From Flavobacteriaceae bacterium (GTDB taxonomy: Bacteria > Bacteroidota > Bacteroidia > Flavobacteriales > Flavobacteriaceae), in assembly GCA_004762155.1 (NCBI GenBank), contig SIHP01000015.1, positions 1 through 64,000 on the forward strand: DNA of 64,000 nucleotides, written 5' to 3'. A model generated the notes under the pieces. That model did no database searches, was not told where the DNA came from, and worked only from the letters and a program-made list of their open reading frames with translations. Shown piece by piece: positions 33,601 through 41,633 of this stretch; position 1 is the stretch's first letter, and each line of letters opens with the position of its first letter. The position numbers were made by a program, and so were the translations under genes.

Positions 33601-34945
33601 TAAAATGAAACCTAAGTTTGTAGAGCAAGCGAGTGCTAAAGGACATGATCCTGAAAAATTAGATAAAATATGGAAGGATTGGGAAGCATTTGCATCCTAT
33701 GCCTTTAACAAATCACACTCTACATGTTATGCTTGGATTGCTTATCAAACAGCATATTTAAAAGCTCATTACCCTGCAGAGTATATGGCTGCTGTTCTTT
33801 CAAACAATATGAAAGATATTAAATCTGTTTCGTTTTTTATGGAAGAATGTAAAAGAATGGGATTAGATGTATTGGGACCAGATGTAAATGAATCGTTTTC
33901 TAAATTCTCTGTAAATAAAAATGGTGCTGTTCGTTTTGGAATGGCTGCTATTAAAGGTGTTGGTGGTGGTGCTGTAAAAGCCATTATTGAAGAACGGGAA
34001 GAAAATGGAAACTTTAATTCTATTTTTGATGTTGCTAAGCGTGTAGACTTACGTGTTGCCAATAAAAAAGCTTTTGAAGGTTTGGTTTTAGCTGGAGGTT
34101 TTGATTCTTTTAAAGAAACACACCGTGCACAATATTATGTTACTGATGAAAAAAATCAAACTTTTTTAGAAAAAGCCATCCGTTTTGGTCATAAATTTCA
34201 AGAGAACGAAAACTCTTCGCAAGTCTCTTTATTTGGTGGCGCTGCTGAAGAAGAACTTCCAGAACCTATTATTCCGCTTGCTGAAACTTGGGGAACTATG
34301 GAATTACTAGGAAAAGAGAAAGAAATGATTGGGATTTATATTTCTGCTCATCCGTTAGATGACTTTAAGAATGAACTAAAATTCTGTAATGCAATACTCC
34401 CTTATTTTAAAGACTTACCTAAATACGAAGGAATGGGATTGTCTTTCGCTGGAATTGTTACCGACGTGCAACATAGAATTTCCAAAGCAGGTAAAGGCTG
34501 GGCTGCTTTTACTATTGAAGATTATACGGATAGTTTTGAATTCAGGATTTTTGGAGAAGAATATTTAAAATTCAAACACTTTTTAGTTCCTAATTCTTTC
34601 CTATACATTAAATCTACTGTAAAACCAGGATGGACTAATAAAGAAGGTGTAAAAGGAGATCCACGAGTTGGCTTTAACGAATTTATGTTGCTGCACGATA
34701 TTATGGCTAAAATGTGTAAAAAAATCACTTTAAAACTTCCTTTAAAAGATGTAAAAGAAGATACTATAAAAAAAATACAACATTTATTTGCTACTAATGG
34801 AGGAAGTCATAATGTACGTTTTATTATTTATGATGTGGAAGATAAACTAGAAGTAGATTTACCAAGTAGAACTTCTAAGGTTCAAATTACCAATGAGTTT
34901 TTAGTTGAGCTAGATAAACAACATATTAATTATAAGTTGAACTAG
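30617..34945 (+). CDS. dnaE: DNA polymerase III alpha subunit with N-terminal exonuclease domain
   Basis: Replicative DNA polymerase. From the ATG at 30617 the protein has 1442 aa; the frame is open to 30518 but that part lacks homology, and MYLIFDTETTGLP is the exact start of the first domain. Order: DnaQ-like DEDDh 3'-5' exonuclease (about 1-190; D6 and E8 in FDTETTG), a linker, PHP domain (from about 265, FAHLHNHSQYSIL), the C-family polymerase core with catalytic aspartates D673, D675 and D677 in PDIDIDFDDEGRGRV, a helix-hairpin-helix region, and an OB domain near the C-terminus. The proofreading exonuclease is therefore in cis. The next gene starts 13 nt after its stop. Confidence 0.97.
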   Translation: MYLIFDTETTGLPKSWNAPITDTDNWPRCIQIAWQLHDELGNLVSHNDFLVKPDGFNIPYDAERIHGISTDLAIEQGIELDEGLALFNEALQKTKFVVGQNVAFDLNIMGCEFHRLGVENNLAKLPVLDTCTEHTASLCQIPGGRGGKFKLPTLTELHQHLFGSGFGEAHNATADVEATTRCFLELIRLRQFSIEKLEVEDDFFNRFSEVNPSTIQVIGLKHLNLKRESERIRDRKETKSDAISSQNTEETLAALEDVQFAHLHNHSQYSILQSTIDINSLVNAAVKDNMSAVALTDTGNMMAAFHFTRAVDNHNKSAENKLKPIVGCEFFVCENHTDKTKKDNGYQIVLLAKNKNGYHNLAKMSSIAFVDGFYYVPRIDKEIIKQYKEDIIVLTGNLYGEVPSKILNIGEKQAEEALIWWKEEFGDDLYIEMMRHNQEDEKVVNKTLLEFSKKHDVKIVATNNTFYLGQEDANAHDILLCVKDGEKQATPIGRGRGYRYGLPNDQYYFKSTEEMKTIFIDLPEAITNLQEIVDKIEAFTLARDVLLPAFDIGEEFQDAQDEIDGGKRGENNFLRHITYEGAKKRYGELTESIIERLDFELEVIEKTGYPGYFLIVEDFIREARKMDVSVGPGRGSAAGSVVAYCLWITNIDPIKYDLLFERFLNPERVSMPDIDIDFDDEGRGRVMDYVIEKYGANQVAQIITYGTMAAKSSIRDTARVLDLPLFEADRVAKLIPGMKLKKIFSLDDKALKEKLRSEEIELVNELKRLSNGSDLMAETINKARILEGSVRNTGIHACGVIITPDDITKFVPVSLAKDSDMYVTQFDNSVVEDAGLLKMDFLGLKTLTLIKDTVKIVKARHNVDIDPEEIPLDDVKTYELFQRGETVGIFQYESAGMQKYMRELKPTVFADLIAMNALYRPGPLEYIPSFIRRKQGEEPIEYDLPAMEEYLAETYGITVYQEQVMLLSQKLADFTKGEADVLRKAMGKKQIAVLDKMKPKFVEQASAKGHDPEKLDKIWKDWEAFASYAFNKSHSTCYAWIAYQTAYLKAHYPAEYMAAVLSNNMKDIKSVSFFMEECKRMGLDVLGPDVNESFSKFSVNKNGAVRFGMAAIKGVGGGAVKAIIEEREENGNFNSIFDVAKRVDLRVANKKAFEGLVLAGGFDSFKETHRAQYYVTDEKNQTFLEKAIRFGHKFQENENSSQVSLFGGAAEEELPEPIIPLAETWGTMELLGKEKEMIGIYISAHPLDDFKNELKFCNAILPYFKDLPKYEGMGLSFAGIVTDVQHRISKAGKGWAAFTIEDYTDSFEFRIFGEEYLKFKHFLVPNSFLYIKSTVKPGWTNKEGVKGDPRVGFNEFMLLHDIMAKMCKKITLKLPLKDVKEDTIKKIQHLFATNGGSHNVRFIIYDVEDKLEVDLPSRTSKVQITNEFLVELDKQHINYKLN

Positions 34946-34958
34946 AACATTCTTTATT

Positions 34959-36839
34959 TTGAAAAAACAATTTCTATTTTTATTTTTTTGTTCTCAGTTT
35001 TTATTTTCTCAAGTGAAAATCGAGGGTAACATTATACAAAATAGAGATAGTGTTATAAAAAAAGGGATTGATGCATATTTTAAAAAAGACACTTTTATAT
35101 TAAAAGAATCCACTAATCATTTATTAAATATTTTCAATAAGCATAATGATTCTATTGCCTTAGCCAAATATTATCATTACAAAGCCTTAAAACACAAGAT
35201 TAATTACAAACAAGACAGTTCATATTACTACTATACATTATCTAAAAACATCTCGTTAGTATTAAAAGATTCTTTGGAAACTGGAAGACGTTTATTGAGC
35301 ATGGGGAATCTTCAAAGGAACGTAAAAGACTATATAGGTAGTGAGCTATCACTAAATGAGTCTATCAACTTCTTAGAACCTATTAAAGCCTACAAATATT
35401 TAACTTCTGTTTATAATGGTTTAGGATTAGTACATTTATATTTTAACGATTTTGAAAAATCTAGAGAAGACTACAAAAAATCGTTGGAGATGAATCAACA
35501 CATTAAAGATGAAGAACGAAAAAAAAGCTCTTATCTCTACAATTATAATAACATAGGGCTTTCTTATCAATTGGAAAATAATCAAAAAAAAGCTATTGTA
35601 TATTTTAACAGAGGTTTGAAATTTTACGATAGCATAAAAGAAAAATATCCTAACCATTATGGTTTATTATTGGAAAACTTAGCATGTAGTAACTTTCTAT
35701 TAGGTAACACAAAAGATGCATTACTAAAATATCATGAGGCTGTAGACATAAATAAATCGATCAGTAACTTTCATAATTTAGCCACTAATTATATAAATAT
35801 TTCAAACTATCATTCATTTTTTAAAAACCACAGTAAAGCTAAAAACTATTCAAAACTAGCACTGAAATATGCCAAAAAATCTCATAACAACAGACATTGG
35901 TTGATAGCTTTAGAAAATTTAGGTGATTTAACACAAGGAGAAGAATCTAAGAAATATTTACAACAATACATTAAACTAAATGATCGTTTAATAGAGAAAG
36001 AGCGTAAAATCACCAACAATTTTGCTAAGATTAAATTTGAAAATGATAAAAGAGAAAAAGAAAACACCCTTTTAAAACTTGAAAACGAAAAAAAGAAAAA
36101 CGAACTTAATCAACAAAAACAACAGAATTTAGTAATAGGAATATTTGCTGCTACTTGTCTGTTTGCTTTAATCATTGGTTTTTTAATTTTTTCCTTCAGG
36201 AGAAAAAAAATATTATTGAACGGTGAGTTAAAAAGAATAAAAACTAAAGAAGAAGAAAGAACAAGAATTTCAAAAGAATTACACGATGGTATTCTTGGTA
36301 AACTTTTTGGTATTCGATTAGGATTAGGTTTTATTGATATTAAAACCAACAACGAAGAAAATAATAATTATAAAGATTTCTTAGATCAACTTCAAGATGT
36401 AGAAAAAGAGATTAGAGAGGTATCTCATAAATTAACTATTGATACTGAGCACAAACATTTTCCTGATTTAATTACAGAATTAGTTAAAAGCAAAAGCACT
36501 ATTGGTAGTTTTAATTATAAAATTGACATCATCTCAACCATTGATTGGGAAACTATTTCTAATGAATTAAAAACCAATTTACATAGAATTATTCATGAAG
36601 TTTTAAATAACATCATTAAACATGCAAAAGCATCAGAAGTAATTTTAAAAATCAATAAAAACCCTGACATCATCATTCTAAACATAAAAGATAACGGAAT
36701 TGGATTCGATAAAGCATCTGTTATTGATGGTATTGGTATTAAAAACATAACATCAAGAATCAATAACCTTAAAGGAAACTTAACTATTAACACGTTAAAA
36801 GGAAAAGGCACCAATATAATAATAAAAATACCTATTTAA
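34959..36839 (+). CDS. TPR-containing sensor histidine kinase
   Basis: 626-aa kinase that begins with TTG; the signal peptide (KKQFLFLFFCSQFLFSQ) starts immediately at that codon and no ATG is near, so TTG is the real start. Order: signal peptide (1-18), tetratricopeptide repeats in the periplasm (about 60-340), a coiled coil, one transmembrane helix (about 390-413), a HisKA_3 dimerisation domain with the phospho-acceptor H442 in ELHDG, and a HATPase domain (LNNIIKHAKA as N box, DNGIGFD as G1). This layout normally pairs with a LuxR-type response regulator, but none is adjacent. It starts 13 nt after dnaE. Confidence 0.92.
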   Translation: MKKQFLFLFFCSQFLFSQVKIEGNIIQNRDSVIKKGIDAYFKKDTFILKESTNHLLNIFNKHNDSIALAKYYHYKALKHKINYKQDSSYYYYTLSKNISLVLKDSLETGRRLLSMGNLQRNVKDYIGSELSLNESINFLEPIKAYKYLTSVYNGLGLVHLYFNDFEKSREDYKKSLEMNQHIKDEERKKSSYLYNYNNIGLSYQLENNQKKAIVYFNRGLKFYDSIKEKYPNHYGLLLENLACSNFLLGNTKDALLKYHEAVDINKSISNFHNLATNYINISNYHSFFKNHSKAKNYSKLALKYAKKSHNNRHWLIALENLGDLTQGEESKKYLQQYIKLNDRLIEKERKITNNFAKIKFENDKREKENTLLKLENEKKKNELNQQKQQNLVIGIFAATCLFALIIGFLIFSFRRKKILLNGELKRIKTKEEERTRISKELHDGILGKLFGIRLGLGFIDIKTNNEENNNYKDFLDQLQDVEKEIREVSHKLTIDTEHKHFPDLITELVKSKSTIGSFNYKIDIISTIDWETISNELKTNLHRIIHEVLNNIIKHAKASEVILKINKNPDIIILNIKDNGIGFDKASVIDGIGIKNITSRINNLKGNLTINTLKGKGTNIIIKIPI

Positions 36840-37094
36840 CTAAATCTTATCTAACATAGAAATACTGATTGTATTCATCAAATACTTTTAAGTGAATAAC
36901 CTAACTTTATTCCCAAACAGAAAGCTAATCTTTGCACTTCATACTAAAAAGGCATGAAAAAGAAAATGATTGTTTTTTGTTATGAAAATTAACATAACAA
37001 TAACCCTAAGAACACAGCTAATCATATTCACAAATCCTCAATAGCGCACCTTTATAATTACCATTTAATAATAGTTTGTTAAATAAAAAACAAT

Positions 37095-37102
37095 TACTTT
37101 TG
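37095..37102 (+). promoter_or_regulatory. -7 box of the FAD-linked oxidase gene
   Basis: TACTTTTG matches TAnnTTTG, 20 nt before the ATG at 37123. A TTG at 37076-37078 is 16 nt upstream of the box, slightly short. Confidence 0.5.
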
Positions 37103-37122
37103 TTTAACAAAATCTAAAAATC

Positions 37123-38445
37123 ATGAAACAAAACAAAAACGGAGTTTGGAAAAGTTGGAATGAAAACCTTGTATATACTTATACTAATTTATACAAAGTA
37201 ACTTCAGAGAGTGAACTACAAAATGCTGTTCTTGAGAACGAAAAAATTCGCTTTTTTGGTTCAAAGCAATCTTCGGCTGATATTGCTGCAGGCTCAGATG
37301 CTTTAATAGACATGACTTCTTATAATCAAATTATTGGTTTTAACGACGCCGAAAACACAGTTACCGTTCAATCTGGTGTTTTGTTAGGTGATCTTTTAGA
37401 AGCTATTGAAGCTAAAGGCTGGTGCATTCCTTGTTTACCAGATATTAACACCATAACTATTGGTGGTGCTCTAGCAACTGGTACACATGGTACAAGCGGT
37501 AAACTATTATGCGAATACATGACGCAATGTAGATTGGTTTTAGCAAACGGAACGATAAAGATTATAAATGAAGGTGATGACTTAATGGATGCTGTTCGCG
37601 TTTCTTTAGGAGTTTTAGGTGTGATGTCTACCATAACCTTTAAATGCGAACCTATATACACACTTCATGTAAAAGAAAGACCTGAAAACGATAGTGAATG
37701 GTTACCTAAAATAAAACAACGTTTAAAAGATCATGATTTTTTAAGAATTTTGTGGCTACCACACACAAGTAAAGGCTATGTTATTACTGGTGACAAAATT
37801 AATCCAGATACTGAAGTTATAGAAAACTTAGGTCCAAAATATTTAAAACATAGAAGAAAAGCTTCTAAAATTTTATATAAATATTCACATGTTTTTCCTT
37901 GGATAACATCAATCTCTAACAAAATACTAGCCAAGGCTTTTTTTAGTTCTAAAAAAGAACATAAAGGTTCTTTGTACCAAGCTACAGTTACAAAATCAAG
38001 AGGTTCTACTTTAGAATTAGCAGAATGGACTATTGGAATTGATAAATTCCCAAAAGTTTTTGAAGAGCTAAAAGCAGAAATAGATAAATGGAGTAACAAT
38101 TCATTTATTCATATTCCTATGGATGTTCGTTTTGTGCAAAAAGACAATTCTTGGTTAAGTTACGCATACAAAGAAGATACCGTTACTATGGGATGTGTTT
38201 CAAGAAATGCTGCAACAGCAGATACGTATGAAGCATTTAAAAGTGTAGAGAAAATATTTTTGAAACATGGGGGAAAACCTCATTGGGGAAAACGTTTTGC
38301 TGCTAAAGATTTTGAATTATCTAGAATTTATAAAAAGTGGGAAGACTTTAAAGATGTAAGACGTCAATTAGATCCTACAGATAAATTCTTAAATCCTTAT
38401 TTAACGAAATTGTTCAATCTAAAAAAATTAGCAGATGCTTCCTAA
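37123..38445 (+). CDS. FAD-linked oxidoreductase, D-arabinono-1,4-lactone oxidase family
   Basis: 440-aa flavoprotein of the aldonolactone / alditol oxidase group. The N-terminal FAD-binding (PP-loop) domain contains GGALATGTHGTS (114-125; the His is the usual position for covalent FAD attachment or its neighbour). The C-terminal ALO domain ends with HWGKR (387-391), the family signature. It probably oxidises a sugar lactone or polyol with oxygen or another acceptor; the substrate is not predictable. There is no signal peptide. It overlaps the following HAD hydrolase gene by 11 nt, suggesting a joint role in sugar metabolism. Confidence 0.88.
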   Translation: MKQNKNGVWKSWNENLVYTYTNLYKVTSESELQNAVLENEKIRFFGSKQSSADIAAGSDALIDMTSYNQIIGFNDAENTVTVQSGVLLGDLLEAIEAKGWCIPCLPDINTITIGGALATGTHGTSGKLLCEYMTQCRLVLANGTIKIINEGDDLMDAVRVSLGVLGVMSTITFKCEPIYTLHVKERPENDSEWLPKIKQRLKDHDFLRILWLPHTSKGYVITGDKINPDTEVIENLGPKYLKHRRKASKILYKYSHVFPWITSISNKILAKAFFSSKKEHKGSLYQATVTKSRGSTLELAEWTIGIDKFPKVFEELKAEIDKWSNNSFIHIPMDVRFVQKDNSWLSYAYKEDTVTMGCVSRNAATADTYEAFKSVEKIFLKHGGKPHWGKRFAAKDFELSRIYKKWEDFKDVRRQLDPTDKFLNPYLTKLFNLKKLADAS

Positions 38446-39082
38446 AGGATTTTTATTTGACTTTGATGGCGTTGTTGTCAATAGTTTTATTAGTCATTAT
38501 TCCGCTTGGTCTTCGGCTTTTAAAGAATTATTTGATCAAGAAATAGCTCCATACCCAAAAAGTCATGTTGGAGTGGCTCCTATTAAAATTGCTGAATATT
38601 TCTCTGGTGTAATAAACCAAGAACATCGTGCTAAAGATTTGTTTTTACTAAAGGACGAACATTTAGATGTTTATTTTAAAGTACCTACTTTATTACCTGG
38701 TGTTTTTGAAATGACCACTATGCTTACGGAAAATAAAATCCCTTATGGTGTTGCCAGTAATGCCACTAAATTGTTTTTAAAAAACTGTATTGAACATTTA
38801 AATTTAAATTTTAATACAGTTTTTGGTGTTGAAGATTATGTAAAACCAAAACCTGCTCCGGAAGCATACATTATGTTAGCGGAAGCACTTGGTTTTACCA
38901 CCAATGATTTTAAAGACATTTGGGTTTTTGAAGATAGTTTAACAGGTACAACAGCAGCAAAATTAGCAGGAATGAACCCTATTGGCATCTTAGCAAAATA
39001 TTCAGAAGAAGAACTAAAAGAAGCAGGAAGCACTTTAGTTTTCCCTTCTCTTTTAGAAGCATATCAATATTTAATCAGATAA
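38435..39082 (+). CDS. HAD-superfamily hydrolase, beta-phosphoglucomutase-like
   Basis: 215-aa phosphatase or phosphomutase. Motif I FDFDGVVV supplies the nucleophile D9 and the acid D11; motif II is GVASNATK, the lysine is in KPKPAPEAY, and motif IV is FEDSLTG. A helical cap lies between motifs I and II, as in subfamily I. It overlaps the FAD-linked oxidase gene by 11 nt, so the two are co-translated; dephosphorylation of the sugar acted on by the oxidase is a reasonable but untested link. Confidence 0.9.
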   Translation: MLPKGFLFDFDGVVVNSFISHYSAWSSAFKELFDQEIAPYPKSHVGVAPIKIAEYFSGVINQEHRAKDLFLLKDEHLDVYFKVPTLLPGVFEMTTMLTENKIPYGVASNATKLFLKNCIEHLNLNFNTVFGVEDYVKPKPAPEAYIMLAEALGFTTNDFKDIWVFEDSLTGTTAAKLAGMNPIGILAKYSEEELKEAGSTLVFPSLLEAYQYLIR

Positions 39083-39085
39083 CCT

Positions 39086-39093
39086 TATTTTTG
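39086..39093 (+). promoter_or_regulatory. -7 box of the Sua5/TsaC gene
   Basis: TATTTTTG matches TAnnTTTG, 32 nt before the ATG at 39126 and 3 nt after the preceding stop codon. Confidence 0.5.
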
Positions 39094-39125
39094 CAAAAAA
39101 TTACTTTAATAATTGACTTTTATAC

Positions 39126-40091
39126 ATGCAAAAAAAATCTATTGTTTCTAATAATATAAAAAAAGCTATTGCTATTTTATCCAACAATGATGTTGTTGCT
39201 ATACCTACTGAAACAGTTTACGGATTAGCTGGTAATATTTTTAGCCAAGAAGCTATTCTAAAAATATACAAAGTTAAACAAAGACCTTCATTTAATCCTT
39301 TGATTGTTCATGTTGATTCTATTCAAAAGGCCACTGAATTAGCAAGTAGTTTTCCTGAAAAAGCAAAACAACTTGCAAACGCTTTTTGGCCAGGTTCTTT
39401 AACGTTGGTTTTAAATAAAAGTGATCACATTCCTAATTGGATTACCGCTGATAAAGAAACAGTAGGAATTAGAATCCCTAATCACCCAGTAGCTTTAGCG
39501 TTATTAAAAGAATTACCATTTCCTTTAGCAGCTCCAAGTGCAAATCCTTCTAATAGAATAAGCCCAACAAAATCATCACATGTAGCTTCTTACTTTCAAG
39601 ATAGTATTGAAATGGTTTTAGAAGGTGGAGAATGTAAAAATGGTATTGAATCTACTATTGTTGGTTTTGAGAATAATGAACCCGTTTTATATCGTTTAGG
39701 TTCTATTGCTATTGAGGATATTGAAAGAGTTATTGGAAAGATTCAAATTAAAAATAAAAAAGAAATCACACCAAATGCTCCTGGAATGTTGTCAAAACAT
39801 TATTCTCCACTCACAAAAACCTATTTAGTAGACAATGTTAATGAGTTTATTAAAAACATAAATGGTAAAAAAATCGGTGTATTATCATTTAACAATTCAA
39901 AATTAAGTGTTGAGGTTGATCATATTGAAGTGTTATCAAAAACTGGAGATTTAAGCGAAGCTACTGCTAAATTATATAGTGCTTTGCATAAATTAGATAG
40001 CTTAAATCTTGATATAATTGTTTCTGAGCGTTTACCGGAAACAGGTTTGGGTAAATCAATTAATGACAGATTAGAGCGAGCTGCTAAATAA
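39126..40091 (+). CDS. L-threonylcarbamoyladenylate synthase (Sua5 type)
   Basis: 321-aa enzyme that makes threonylcarbamoyl-AMP from threonine, bicarbonate and ATP, the first step in t6A37 tRNA modification. The YrdC/Sua5 core (about 1-200) has VVAIPTETVYGLAGNIF, KIYKVKQRP and PLAAPSANPSNRISPT. After it a linker and a C-terminal Sua5 domain (PGMLSKHYSP onward) make it the long, two-domain form rather than the short TsaC form. It converges on gldA, 3 nt away. Confidence 0.95.
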   Translation: MQKKSIVSNNIKKAIAILSNNDVVAIPTETVYGLAGNIFSQEAILKIYKVKQRPSFNPLIVHVDSIQKATELASSFPEKAKQLANAFWPGSLTLVLNKSDHIPNWITADKETVGIRIPNHPVALALLKELPFPLAAPSANPSNRISPTKSSHVASYFQDSIEMVLEGGECKNGIESTIVGFENNEPVLYRLGSIAIEDIERVIGKIQIKNKKEITPNAPGMLSKHYSPLTKTYLVDNVNEFIKNINGKKIGVLSFNNSKLSVEVDHIEVLSKTGDLSEATAKLYSALHKLDSLNLDIIVSERLPETGLGKSINDRLERAAK

Positions 40092-40094
40092 ACA

Positions 40095-40991
40095 TTAATT
40101 AGAAGTTAACTCTGTAAACAAACTTTCTAAGGTTTTATTTTCTGAATTAAGTTCTAATATTTTTAGTTCATATTCCTGAGCAAAATCAAATAGTTTTGGG
40201 CGCATATCTTCTTCCGAAGAAAAAGTAATCGTCCAAGAATTATCAAAATTATTTACAATACCTAAAACATTAGGTAAACGCATTAAAAATTGCTCTTCTA
40301 TTTTATAATCAAAAGCAACTTTTATTACTTGTTCGTTGTTTTCTTTTAATTCTGATAGTTTTTTATCAATAATCAACTCGCCTTTATTAATAATAATTAC
40401 ACGATCACAAACAGCTTCTACCTCTTGCATAATATGCGTAGAAAACAACACCGTTTTATCTTTTCCTAAATCTTTAATCAACTCTCGAATTTCTATGAGC
40501 TGATTTGGATCTAAACCAGTCGTAGGTTCATCTAAAACCAACACTTCAGGATTGTGTAAAATAGCTGCAGCAATACCAACTCTTTGACGATATCCTTTTG
40601 ATAATTGGTTGATTTTCTTGTGAGCTTCTGCTGTTAATCCGACTTTATCAATAACATTTTCAATTTCTGATTTTGAAACCTTATGAATTTTAGCTTGAAA
40701 TTCTAAATATTCTCTCACATACATTTCCAAATACAGCGGATTGTGTTCTGGCAAATAACCTATCTGCTTTTGCGCATCTATAGGATTTGTAATTACATCA
40801 ATATCATTTACTAAAACTGCACCTTCGGTAGGTTGTATAAAACCTGTTAAGATTTTCATAGTAGTTGATTTACCTGCTCCATTTGGACCTAAAAAACCAA
40901 CTATTTCTCCTTTTTTAGCTGAAAATGAAATAGCATTAACTGCTTTTTGCACTCCGTATGTTTTGGTTATTGATGTAAGTTGAATTGACAT
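40095..40991 (-). CDS. gldA: Gliding-motility ABC transporter ATPase GldA
   Basis: 298-aa ABC ATPase. Walker A is GPNGAGKST (35-43); the signature is QLSKGYRQR and Walker B is VLVLDEPTTGLD, followed by the H-loop FSTHIM. The sequence, including the YLPEHNPLYLEMYVREYLEF stretch, fits GldA, the ATPase partner of GldF and GldG needed for gliding in Flavobacterium. gldF and gldG are not adjacent, which is normal. Another ABC-2 type exporter ATPase is the alternative. The signature suggests a gliding or formerly gliding bacterium. Confidence 0.85.
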   Translation of the reverse strand: MSIQLTSITKTYGVQKAVNAISFSAKKGEIVGFLGPNGAGKSTTMKILTGFIQPTEGAVLVNDIDVITNPIDAQKQIGYLPEHNPLYLEMYVREYLEFQAKIHKVSKSEIENVIDKVGLTAEAHKKINQLSKGYRQRVGIAAAILHNPEVLVLDEPTTGLDPNQLIEIRELIKDLGKDKTVLFSTHIMQEVEAVCDRVIIINKGELIIDKKLSELKENNEQVIKVAFDYKIEEQFLMRLPNVLGIVNNFDNSWTITFSSEEDMRPKLFDFAQEYELKILELNSENKTLESLFTELTSN

Positions 40992-41066
40992 TTTATTCTT
41001 ATTGAATGATTACAAAATTAAAAGATTATTGAATTATTTATATTCCTCATGACAACTTCTCACTCC

Positions 41067-41106
41067 GAAGCTTTGAAACTTTGAAACTTTGAAACTTTGA
41101 AACTTA
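41067..41106. repeat. 8-bp direct tandem repeat at the folA stop codon
   Basis: Five units of GAAACTTT: one variant (GAAGCTTT, 41067-41074), three perfect, and a last one (GAAACTTA, 41099-41106) whose final TTA is the complement of the folA stop codon. It is a slippage-prone repeat in the gldA-folA gap. Confidence 0.9.
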
Positions 41107-41595
41107 ATAACCCTTTACATAAGAAACGAAACTATAATCGTATTTATTTTTTTCGTCTGCTTTAAAATCTTCTCTAGAAACTTCTTTCCAAATTGAAGTG
41201 TCTATTACTGGAAAAAAAACATCCGCTTCAAACTCTTTATGAACATGTGTAATATCTAACTTATCTACTAAACCGTCAATCATGGCTTGTTTATAAATTT
41301 GTGCGCCACCAATAAGAAACACCTCTTCTTCATCTTTAGCTAACGCTATAGCATCTTCAATACTATTTGTTACCAAACATCCGTCTTTAAAATAATCATT
41401 ATTTCTAGTAATAATAACTGTTGTTCGTTTTGGCAAAGGTTTTCCAATACTTTCAAAAGTATTACGTCCCATTAAAATAAAATGCCCGGTAGTTACTTTT
41501 TTAAACCGTTTTAAATCGGCGGGTAAATGCCAAATTAAATCGTTGTCTTTTCCTAAAGCATTATTTTTTGCTATTGCAGCAATTAGTGTAATCAT
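41104..41595 (-). CDS. folA: Dihydrofolate reductase
   Basis: 163-aa NADPH-dependent enzyme that regenerates tetrahydrofolate from dihydrofolate, mainly to serve thymidylate synthesis. MITLIAAIAKNNALGKDNDL, IWHLPADLKRFKK (with the active-site acid D28-region), MGRNTFESIGKPLP and EVFLIGGAQIYKQ are the standard motifs and the length is normal. It follows thyA on the same strand after 38 nt, the classical folate pair. The stop codon lies within the last unit of an 8-bp tandem repeat. Confidence 0.97.
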   Translation of the reverse strand: MITLIAAIAKNNALGKDNDLIWHLPADLKRFKKVTTGHFILMGRNTFESIGKPLPKRTTVIITRNNDYFKDGCLVTNSIEDAIALAKDEEEVFLIGGAQIYKQAMIDGLVDKLDITHVHKEFEADVFFPVIDTSIWKEVSREDFKADEKNKYDYSFVSYVKGY

Positions 41596-41633
41596 TATCT
41601 TATTTTATTAAATCCATGGCTATCGCCCTGCGA

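Noticed and set aside
41067..41106. Possible CRISPR-like array
   Set aside because: The units are 8 bp with no spacers, and no cas genes are present.
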